Shown one piece after another: positions 55,119-61,348 of a stretch of 61,348 nucleotides of DNA (its first letter is position 1; each line of letters begins with the position of its first letter). Under the pieces are notes generated by a model. That model ran no database searches, was not told where the DNA came from, and was given only the letters and a program-made list of their open reading frames with translations. The stretch spans positions 1 to 61,348 of the forward strand of contig JAPLAM010000105.1 in NCBI GenBank assembly GCA_026393275.1, in the 5' to 3' direction. The DNA is from Arthrobacter sp. GTDB taxonomy: Bacteria > Actinomycetota > Actinomycetes > Actinomycetales > Micrococcaceae. The position numbers were made by a program, and so were the translations under genes.

Positions 55119-56948
55119 ATGCGCCATCTGATAGCACGTCGACTGTCCGCCTTCACGGCGGCGCTGGCCCTGGGTGTGACGGGCGCCGCCGCCGCCAGCC
55201 CCGCGACCGCCGATCCGCGGGTAACCGAAAAAACCGCGACGGCCACGGGTTACGGCGGCGCCGTGAGCACTGTGGACCCGGAGGCTTCGGCCGCCGCGAT
55301 CGAGGTGCTCCGGAATGGCGGCAACGCGGCGGATGCCGCCGTCGCCGCGGCCGCAACCCTCGGCGTCACCGAGCCCTACAGCGCCGGAATCGGCGGCGGA
55401 GGGTACTTCGTCTTCTACGACGCCAAATCCGGCAAGGTGGGCACCATCGACGGACGCGAGACCGCGCCGGCCAAGATGCCGCACGACGCGTTCATTGATC
55501 CCGCAACGCGCCAGCCCTACCGCTTCACCCCTGAGCTCGTCACGAGCGGCATTGCCGTGGGAGTGCCCGGCACGCCGGCCACCTGGGAGCGGGCCCTGGA
55601 TCGCTGGGGAACCCTGGGCCTCGGCGATGCACTCCAGCCGGCCATCAAGGTCGCGACCCGCGGCTTCGTGGTGGACTCCACGTTCCGCCAGCAGACCTTG
55701 GATAACAAGGCCCGCTTCGCGGCGTTCCCCGCCACCAGCGGTCTCTATCTCCCCGGCGGCGACGCCCCCGCCGTCGGCAGCATCTTCCAAAACCATGACC
55801 TCGCCACCACGTACCGGCTCCTCGCGAAACAAGGCACGCGCGGCTTCTACACCGGACCGCTCGCGGCGGAAATCGCGGCCGCCGTCCAGGCGCCGCCCAA
55901 GGCCGCCGGAACCAGCCTGCCCGTTCCGGCCGGTTTCATGACGACGGCGGACCTCGCCGCCTACCGGTCACTGGACCAGGCACCCACCCGCGTGAACTAC
56001 CGCGGCCTGGACGTTTACGGCATGGCGCAGTCGAGCAGCGGGGGCACCACCGTCGGCGAGGCCTTGAACATCCTGGACCCCTCCAACCTCGCCGGGATGT
56101 CCCGGGCCGGTGCGCTGCACCACTACCTGGAGGCCAGCGCCCTGGCGTTCGCCGACCGCGGCAAGTATGTAGGCGATCCGGCCCAGGTCAAGGTGCCCAC
56201 GGCGGCACTCACCGACCCGCTGTTCGGAAAGGAGCGGGCATGCCAGCTGGACCCGCAGCACGCGGCCGTCAAGCCCGTGGCACCGGGCAACGCGTCCGAC
56301 TACGACGGCGCATGCCCGGCAGGCGCTGCACCGCTCGCGGACGAGAAGGACACCGAGAACATCTCCACGTCCAACCTGACGGTCGCGGACAAGTGGGGCA
56401 ACGTGGCCGAGTACACGCTGACGATCGAGCAGACCGGCGGGTCCGGCATTGTGGTGCCGGGCCGGGGATTCCTGCTCAACAACGAGATGACCGACTTCTC
56501 GACCGTGTACGACGCCAAGGATCCGAACCGGATTGAACCAGGGAAGCGTCCGCGCTCCTCGATGGCGCCGACCATCATTCTCAAGGAGGGCGCCCCGTTC
56601 ATCGCTCTGGGCTCCCCGGGCGGGTCGACGATCATCACCACGGTCCTGCAGACCATCCTGAACCGCGTGGACCTGGGCATGACCATCTCCGAGGCGATCG
56701 CGGCGCCCCGCGCGTCCCAGCGGAACACCGCCAAGGTCACGGCCGAGCCGGACTTCATCGCAGCGTACGGCCAGCAGCTGGCGCCGTTCGGCCACCAGTT
56801 CACGCCCTCCGGAGACGCCTTCACCTCGGCGGCGGAGATCGGCGCGGCGACCGCAATCGAGTTCCGGCCGGACGGGAAGATGGTGGCCGCGGCCGAGCCG
56901 GTCCGGCGCGGCGGAGGCTCGGCGATGGTGCTGAACCGTTCGAGTTAG
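55119..56948 (+). CDS. ggt: Secreted gamma-glutamyltransferase
   Basis: 609 residues. A signal peptide (residues 1-32, arginines then FTAALALGVTGAAAA, cleavage near ATA-DP) suggests export. It is an Ntn-hydrolase: the autocleavage site is NISTSNLTVADKWGN with catalytic Thr417. Downstream are GKRPRSSMAPTI and GSPGGSTIITTVLQ, the substrate-binding Ser-Ser and oxyanion Gly-Gly. The N-terminal part has RNGGNAADAAVAAAATLGV and GGGGYFVFYD. It cleaves glutathione and other gamma-glutamyl compounds. Since actinobacteria mainly use mycothiol, the substrate may be external glutathione or poly-gamma-glutamate. Confidence 0.94.
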   Translation: MRHLIARRLSAFTAALALGVTGAAAASPATADPRVTEKTATATGYGGAVSTVDPEASAAAIEVLRNGGNAADAAVAAAATLGVTEPYSAGIGGGGYFVFYDAKSGKVGTIDGRETAPAKMPHDAFIDPATRQPYRFTPELVTSGIAVGVPGTPATWERALDRWGTLGLGDALQPAIKVATRGFVVDSTFRQQTLDNKARFAAFPATSGLYLPGGDAPAVGSIFQNHDLATTYRLLAKQGTRGFYTGPLAAEIAAAVQAPPKAAGTSLPVPAGFMTTADLAAYRSLDQAPTRVNYRGLDVYGMAQSSSGGTTVGEALNILDPSNLAGMSRAGALHHYLEASALAFADRGKYVGDPAQVKVPTAALTDPLFGKERACQLDPQHAAVKPVAPGNASDYDGACPAGAAPLADEKDTENISTSNLTVADKWGNVAEYTLTIEQTGGSGIVVPGRGFLLNNEMTDFSTVYDAKDPNRIEPGKRPRSSMAPTIILKEGAPFIALGSPGGSTIITTVLQTILNRVDLGMTISEAIAAPRASQRNTAKVTAEPDFIAAYGQQLAPFGHQFTPSGDAFTSAAEIGAATAIEFRPDGKMVAAAEPVRRGGGSAMVLNRSS

Positions 56949-56972
56949 GCTCCGCCGGGCCGGCTTCGGCCG

Positions 56973-57488
56973 TTAGTCGCGGCGCTCGGCGGTGTTCAGT
57001 CCCTTGACGTACGCTGCCTGCCCCACGTGCTGGAGGCAATCGGCGAGTGAACTGACCAGCCGCACGCCGAGGGAGACGGGCGGGTCCCAGCGGGTGTCGA
57101 CGATCCGGTCGAGGTCGTCGTCGCCGAGGGTCTTCAGGAATCCGACGGTCTGCCGGTGCACGGCGTCGTAGTAGGCGAGCAGCAGCTCCGGCGCAGCCTG
57201 AACGGCGTCGACCTGATCGGAGCTGTGGCCGTAGCCGGTGTCCCGCTGGGCCAGCGGCAGGTCGAAGCGGGCGGCAAACCCCTCCGAAGTCCAGACCTGC
57301 TCCAGGCCGGCGGCTGAGGCGAGCTGCGCGTCCTCCACCCGGCCCAGGTGCCAGATCAGCCACGCGATCGAGTTTCCGTTGCCCGCCGGCCGGCGGCCCG
57401 CTTCCGCCGCGTCCACGCCGTCGAGCGTTGCGGCCACGGCCTGGCGGATGCGGTCGAAGGCGTCCAACAGCAGATCTTTGGTTTTCAC
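56973..57488 (-). CDS. DinB-superfamily (DUF664-like) protein
   Basis: 171 residues, four-helix DinB/mycothiol-dependent enzyme fold: LLLDAFDRIRQAVAATLDG, SIAWLIWHLGRVEDAQLA (metal-ligand His, about 41), then a long middle and SSLADCLQHVGQAAYVKG (second and third ligand region near 152). Members include mycothiol S-transferases. The GTG at 57488 has GGGAGG seven bases upstream. Specific reaction unknown. Confidence 0.82.
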   Translation of the reverse strand: MKTKDLLLDAFDRIRQAVAATLDGVDAAEAGRRPAGNGNSIAWLIWHLGRVEDAQLASAAGLEQVWTSEGFAARFDLPLAQRDTGYGHSSDQVDAVQAAPELLLAYYDAVHRQTVGFLKTLGDDDLDRIVDTRWDPPVSLGVRLVSSLADCLQHVGQAAYVKGLNTAERRD

Positions 57489-57578
57489 TACAGTCCCTCC
57501 CGGCGCGTTGTCGCTAAGCCCCATGCTTGCACGGACACCCGCGGGCGGGCCAGAGGGAAACCTGGCGTAGAAACAAGC

Positions 57579-57638
57579 AACGCGGGGTCACTGAGCCTGA
57601 TCCGAGGCGTCGGATCGGGCGGTCAGTGACCCCGCGTT
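57579..57638 (-). terminator. Large hairpin terminator of the 3-hydroxybenzoate hydroxylase operon
   Basis: AACGCGGGGTCACTGA (57579-57594) pairs perfectly with TCAGTGACCCCGCGTT (57623-57638), 16 bp, enclosing an imperfect inner stem. On the minus strand it begins 13 bp after the hydroxylase stop and is followed by TTGCTTGTTT. Confidence 0.85.
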
Positions 57639-57651
57639 GGCGTGGGACGAA

Positions 57652-58899
57652 TTAGGCGGAGATGCTCGCGGCCTTGGCGGCGCGGACCGCCGGAACGCCG
57701 TCGCCGTCCTGGCCGTACAGCCAGTCGTTGTACTGGAAGTCCCCGTCCTTGCGGCTCTTGAACAGCAGGTTGCGCAGCGTGCGGGCAAGTCCGGAGACGT
57801 GCCAGGATTCGCCCCAGATGCGGGCGGTGCGCTGGACCCGGGCCGTGCGGGCGGCGCGGATGTTGTTGAATTCCTTGATCGCGCCGTCCCAGGCTTCCGG
57901 GTTGACGCCGTCGGCGGTGAAGACGGTGCCGGTGCTGGCGTCCTGCAGCACGGCGGCGTCCTCGAGCGCCTGGCAGGCACCCTGGGCCAGGTACTGGAGC
58001 ATCGGGTGCGCGGCGTCGCCCATCAGCACCATCCGGCCGGCAACCCAGTTCTCGATCGGGTCGCGGTCGTACATGGGCCAGCGGATGCCGGTGGCGAGGT
58101 TCTTGAGCGCTTCCTGCACGGCCGGGACGCAGTCCTTGTAGGCTGCCTCGAGCTCGTCCACTCCGCCGTACTGTTCCTCGCCACGTTCGAAGGAGGGGGA
58201 CTTGAAGACGGCCACAGTGTTCAGGAGTTCGCCCTTGCGCAGCGGGTACTGGACCAGGTGGCAGTTCGGGCCGAGGTAGACGATGACGTCCTCAAGGTCG
58301 GCCTTGGGGGTGTTCTCGGTGATTGGCACGGTGCCGCGGTAGGCGACATAGGCCGAGGGGACGGGCTCATCGCTGGCCACAAGCGGACGCAGCGTGGACT
58401 TGAGCCCGTCGGCGCCGATCACGACGTCGGCCTCGTAGTCGACTCCGGCGGCCGTGTGGGCCACGCCGCGGCCGTTGACGGTCTCGACGCTCTCGACCAC
58501 GACGTCGTTCACCAGCTTGACGCCGGCCGCCTCGCAGCCCTCGAGCAGGACCCGGTGCAGGTCGCTGCGGTGGATCACGACGTACGGTGCGCCGTAGCGT
58601 TCGGCGAACTCGCCGCCGAGCGTCTGGCGGGTCAGTTCCTCGCCGGTAACGGCGTCACGGAAGACCAGGTGCTTGGGCTGGACGCCGATTTCCAGCGCCT
58701 TCTCCAGCAGGCCCCAGCGCTGCAGGACGCGGGAGGCGTTCGGAGCCATCTGCAGGCCCGCGCCGACCTCGCCGAATTCGGGGGCCCGCTCCACGAGGGT
58801 GACGTTGGCGCCGTTTTCACGCAGCGCGAGGGCCCCGGCCAGTCCGGCCATTCCCCCTCCGATGACCAGGACATCGGTGGACGTGGCGTGCTCAGACAT
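57652..58899 (-). CDS. FAD-dependent 3-hydroxybenzoate 6-hydroxylase (probable)
   Basis: 415 residues, class A flavoprotein monooxygenase. FAD motifs are VLVIGGGMAGLAGALAL (GxGxxG, about residues 10-26), VVIGADGLKSTLR (DG motif, near 160) and VLMGDAAHPMLQYLAQGACQAL (GD motif, near 290). The overall pattern is the 3-hydroxybenzoate 6-hydroxylase/salicylate hydroxylase group. The aromatic acid importer, IclR regulator and gentisate dioxygenase nearby argue for the gentisate-forming 3-hydroxybenzoate reaction (NADH, O2). It overlaps the importer gene by 8 bp. Confidence 0.85.
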   Translation of the reverse strand: MSEHATSTDVLVIGGGMAGLAGALALRENGANVTLVERAPEFGEVGAGLQMAPNASRVLQRWGLLEKALEIGVQPKHLVFRDAVTGEELTRQTLGGEFAERYGAPYVVIHRSDLHRVLLEGCEAAGVKLVNDVVVESVETVNGRGVAHTAAGVDYEADVVIGADGLKSTLRPLVASDEPVPSAYVAYRGTVPITENTPKADLEDVIVYLGPNCHLVQYPLRKGELLNTVAVFKSPSFERGEEQYGGVDELEAAYKDCVPAVQEALKNLATGIRWPMYDRDPIENWVAGRMVLMGDAAHPMLQYLAQGACQALEDAAVLQDASTGTVFTADGVNPEAWDGAIKEFNNIRAARTARVQRTARIWGESWHVSGLARTLRNLLFKSRKDGDFQYNDWLYGQDGDGVPAVRAAKAASISA

Positions 58900-60205
58900 T
58901 GCTTGCTCCTTGAGAAATTGAGAGGTTGGATTTGAGTTTCAGGCTCACCGCAACCAGCAGGACCGCAGCGATGGCGGCCGCGCCGGCGAAGGCGAAGAAG
59001 TTGGAGTTGACGCCCAGTCCCGCTGCCAGCAGGAGGCCGCCGATCTGGGGGGCGGCGACGGCGCCGATCCGGCCCGTGCCCAGTGCCCAGCCCAGCGCGG
59101 TCCCGCGAAGGTGCCCAGGGTAGTGGCTCGCGACGGCGGCGATAATGAGGCACTGCGTGCCGTGGGTGCCGACGCCGGCGAGCACGAGCATCAGGTACAC
59201 CACGCTGACCGGCGGTCCGGTCACGAGGACCACAAGGGCGGCGGCGGCGACGGCGGCGGCGGCGATCGCCGTCGGAATCGGGCCGAAGCGGGTCCCGGCC
59301 CAGGCCGTGATCACCGAACCGGCCACCGCGCCGAGGTTGAGGGCCAGGGCGAAGGTCAGGGCCGATCCCAGGTTGTAGCCTGCCAGCTGCATGAGGTTCG
59401 GCAGCCAGGTGCCCAGCCCGTACCAGGCGAAGAGGGTAGCGATCGTCGCCACGGCGAACAGCATGCTGATCCCCAGGTACGGTGCGCGGAGCAGTGAGGA
59501 GAACCCGGCAGGTTCCCTGGTGGGCTGCCCCTTGCCGGCGGCGCCGGCCGGTGCCAGCGTCTCGGGAAGGAACTTCAGTCCGAGGGGCACCACGACCAGC
59601 AGGGCGAGCACGGCCACGAGGAACATGGACTCCCAGCCGAAGGCCGGGATCAGCTGGATCCCGACGAGGGCGGCGATGGATCCGCCGATCGGTACACCGG
59701 ACATCATCAGGGTGGCGATCGTGGACCGCCATTTGGCGGGGACCAGTTCGGCAACGAGGGCGTTGGCCGAGGGCACCAGGCCGCCTAGTCCGATGCCGGC
59801 CAGAAGCCGCAGGACCCCGAAGACGGGGGCGTTGGGGGCGAACGCACAAAGAATAGTGAAGAGCGAGAAGACGACGGCGCAGCCGAGGATGGTGCGGCGG
59901 CGGCCCCAGGAGTCGGCCATCCGGCCGGCGAAGATGGCGCCGATCATCATGCCGACGAACGCCATGGAACCGATGGTGCCCGCGGTGGCCTTGCTCAGGC
60001 CCCAGCCGGTCTCGGAGATCAGGGAGGACTGGACGGTGCCGTAGACGATGAGGTCGTAACCGTCGAAGACGACGAGGAGCCAGCAGACCAGGACGGCGGC
60101 CGCCGAGCCTTTGGAAAACCGCGATGCGGGCCCGTCCAAGGTAGCGGGGGCCGAATTCCCTGGCGCGGACCGTTGCGGCGTTGCAACAGATGGTGTGTGA
60201 TTCAT
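58892..60205 (-). CDS. Aromatic acid:H+ symporter (AAHS-family MFS)
   Basis: 437 residues, twelve predicted transmembrane helices. AAHS signatures: LLVVFDGYDLIVYGTVQ in helix 1 (about residues 44-60, DGxD), GRMADSWGRRRTI in the loop 2-3 (about 94-106), RLLAGIGLGGLVPSANALV (about 131-149). It imports benzoate-type acids such as 3-hydroxybenzoate or gentisate with protons. It is the first gene of the minus-strand transcript, divergent from the IclR gene with 48 bp between starts. Confidence 0.92.
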   Translation of the reverse strand: MNHTPSVATPQRSAPGNSAPATLDGPASRFSKGSAAAVLVCWLLVVFDGYDLIVYGTVQSSLISETGWGLSKATAGTIGSMAFVGMMIGAIFAGRMADSWGRRRTILGCAVVFSLFTILCAFAPNAPVFGVLRLLAGIGLGGLVPSANALVAELVPAKWRSTIATLMMSGVPIGGSIAALVGIQLIPAFGWESMFLVAVLALLVVVPLGLKFLPETLAPAGAAGKGQPTREPAGFSSLLRAPYLGISMLFAVATIATLFAWYGLGTWLPNLMQLAGYNLGSALTFALALNLGAVAGSVITAWAGTRFGPIPTAIAAAAVAAAALVVLVTGPPVSVVYLMLVLAGVGTHGTQCLIIAAVASHYPGHLRGTALGWALGTGRIGAVAAPQIGGLLLAAGLGVNSNFFAFAGAAAIAAVLLVAVSLKLKSNLSISQGASNV

Positions 60206-60246
60206 CCCACTACTGTCCTAGCCGCCGCAGATGAACCACAATACAA

Positions 60247-60261
60247 TTCTGATGTGCAGAA
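60247..60261. promoter_or_regulatory. Palindromic operator overlapping the iclR-type start codon
   Basis: TTCTG-ATGTG-CAGAA (60247-60261) contains the GTG start codon of the regulator in its spacer. The same 5-bp arms and spacing occur before the dioxygenase gene. Lying in the divergent gap, it could control the importer-hydroxylase transcript and repress the regulator itself. Confidence 0.6.
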
Positions 60262-61075
60262 CGAACCATCGGCCAGGTCGGCCCGGAAGCCCGTGCAGAA
60301 GCGGCCCACCTATTCCATCGAGGCGGTGGACAATGCCCTGCAGCTCCTCCAACTGCTCCGCGACGGCGGCGCCCTGCGGCTCAAGGACGCCGCCGGGGAG
60401 CTGGGGGTAGCCCCGTCTACCGCACACCGGCTGCTGGCCATGCTGGTCTATCGGGGGTTCGCGGTGCAGGATGAAACCCGGCGCTACGTGCCCGGCCCTG
60501 CGATGGGCGTCGGGCCCGCGGGCCTGTCGTGGACCCGGCTGCTTCGCTCGCTGGCCCAGCCGCACATGGAGCTGCTCTCCGCGCAACTGAACGAGACCGT
60601 GAACCTCATGGTGCGGGTCGGCACGAAAGTGCGGTTCCTGGCCACGGTGGAGGGAAACAACGTGTTGCGGGTTGGTGACCGGCAAGGGACCGTCATGCCC
60701 GCCAACCGGACGTCCGGCGGCAAAGCGATGCTCGCCGAACTGGAACCGCCCATGATCGAGCAGCTCTTCCGCAGCAACAACGCCGAGATCGGCGGGGACA
60801 CCATCAAGGCCGCTGAGTACCCGGCGTTCCTGCGTGAGCTGGAGTCAATCCGCAGCAACGGGTTCGCCGCCAATTTCGAGGGCACCGAGGAGGGGGTGAG
60901 CGCCCTGGGGATGGCCCTGCACAACCGGCACGGGCACGTCGTCGGGGCGCTCAGTGTCGCCACCCCCGCGACCCGGTTCCGCCGGGTGTTCGACGCCGGC
61001 CTCGTCCCCGCCCTCCGGGAAACGTGCCGGCAGCTGGAGATCGATATCGCGGCCAATCCGGCCGACCCGGACTGA
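60254..61075 (+). CDS. IclR-family regulator of the gentisate cluster
   Basis: 273 residues from GTG at 60254 (reads VQNEPSARSARKPVQKR). An N-terminal winged helix (about residues 25-85: SIEAVDNALQLLQLLRDGG, LKDAAGELGVAPSTAHRLL) is followed by the IclR effector domain (about 100-265: LNETVNLMVRVGTKVRFLA, MPANRTSGGKAMLAEL, ANFEGTEEGVSALGMALHN). Its start codon lies inside a palindrome, so autorepression is likely. The effector is probably gentisate or 3-hydroxybenzoate (inference). Confidence 0.9.
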   Translation: MQNEPSARSARKPVQKRPTYSIEAVDNALQLLQLLRDGGALRLKDAAGELGVAPSTAHRLLAMLVYRGFAVQDETRRYVPGPAMGVGPAGLSWTRLLRSLAQPHMELLSAQLNETVNLMVRVGTKVRFLATVEGNNVLRVGDRQGTVMPANRTSGGKAMLAELEPPMIEQLFRSNNAEIGGDTIKAAEYPAFLRELESIRSNGFAANFEGTEEGVSALGMALHNRHGHVVGALSVATPATRFRRVFDAGLVPALRETCRQLEIDIAANPADPD

Positions 61076-61098
61076 ACCCCGGGACTCCCCTTCCGGCA

Positions 61099-61115
61099 AT
61101 TCTGACTAGCAGAAT
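61099..61115. promoter_or_regulatory. Palindromic operator before the gentisate dioxygenase gene
   Basis: ATTCTG-ACTAG-CAGAAT (61099-61115), perfect 6-bp arms, 80 bp upstream of the dioxygenase GTG. It shares TTCTG-N5-CAGAA with the site at 60247. Presumed IclR binding site. Confidence 0.6.
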
Positions 61116-61194
61116 ATGTTGGAGGTCACACCGGCGCCTACGTAGAGTCGAAGGACGCCAAATAGAACTGCTCTGACCTACGTAGGAGGCCCAC

Positions 61195-61348
61195 GTGTCC
61201 ATCAGCGCCGAGAACACGACCCATGAATCAGTGGCTGCGGGGCACACCGCCCCCGAGCCGACGCCCGAAGAGGCTGCCCAGCTGAAGGAGCTCTACCGGG
61301 ATTTTGACCGCGAAAACCTGATCCCGCTCTGGACCGAAATCGCGGACC
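61195..61348 (+). CDS. Gentisate 1,2-dioxygenase (5' part, cut by window)
   Basis: 51 codons from a GTG with an ideal AGGAGG ribosome-binding site. The sequence ELYRDFDRENLIPLWTEIAD near the edge matches the N-terminus of cupin gentisate 1,2-dioxygenases (LYxxxxxxNxxPLWTxIxDL), which cleave gentisate to maleylpyruvate with Fe(II) and O2. The catalytic cupin domain lies outside the window. Its co-location with the hydroxylase, importer and IclR gene completes the start of the gentisate pathway. Confidence 0.85.
   Translation, partial: MSISAENTTHESVAAGHTAPEPTPEEAAQLKELYRDFDRENLIPLWTEIAD

Overview
The window is high-GC, densely packed actinobacterial chromosome. Protein sequences (RpsA, an Eis-like acetyltransferase, PolA, KdpFABC, a form I CoxMSL), frequent GTG and TTG starts with purine-rich Shine-Dalgarno sequences, and ATGA/GTGA stop-start overlaps all fit an Arthrobacter/Pseudarthrobacter-type member of the Micrococcaceae. 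The family assignment is inferred from general resemblance, not from a database search. I see no rRNA, tRNA, CRISPR array, phage or insertion sequence.

Layout. 0-13.4 kb: housekeeping and stress genes (partial rpsA, eis-like, polA, a thioesterase, a DHFR-like reductase, a PiT phosphate transporter, a two-domain universal stress protein, a beta-CASP metallo-hydrolase, an acyl-CoA ligase). 13.7-28 kb: a molybdenum-enzyme island. It has an FdhF/YdeP-type oxidoreductase, a DUF6457 protein of the kind linked to molybdopterin guanine dinucleotide synthesis, and a LysR regulator divergent from a nine-gene aerobic carbon monoxide dehydrogenase operon (coxM, coxS, coxL, an XdhC-YHS fusion, a MobA-like nucleotidyltransferase, coxD, coxE, coxG, a second XdhC). 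CoxL carries the AYxCSFR active-site loop diagnostic of true (form I) CO dehydrogenase.

28-41 kb: a YciO-type protein, a methyltransferase, then a potassium region: a KimA-like APC permease, an unlisted 39-residue membrane peptide, kdpFABC and kdpD. Matching 11-bp-phased TTAAG/TCAAG direct repeats lie upstream of both the permease and kdp. kdpE is reduced to a short stub and is followed by an opposing BTAD/SARP-type regulator. 41-57.5 kb: accessory genes (cupredoxin lipoprotein, CDP-alcohol phosphatidyltransferase, stand-alone LigD-type polymerase domain, cyclopropane fatty acid synthase with a perfect eight-copy hexamer repeat just upstream, HrpB helicase, zinc alcohol dehydrogenase, squalene-cyclase-like protein, zinc-ribbon peptide, frameshifted NUDIX gene, gamma-glutamyltransferase). 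57.6-61.3 kb: a 3-hydroxybenzoate/gentisate catabolic cluster (FAD hydroxylase, aromatic acid MFS importer, IclR regulator, and a gentisate 1,2-dioxygenase cut by the window edge). An identical TTCTG-N5-CAGAA palindrome occurs at two positions in it.

The metabolic picture is a soil heterotroph that can supplement energy by oxidising CO, scavenges potassium with both a Kdp ATPase and a permease, and degrades aromatic acids. The most useful new leads are regulatory: paired operators in the potassium and gentisate regions, a LysR box at the cox promoter, a kdpE remnant, and the microsatellite in front of the cyclopropane synthase gene.
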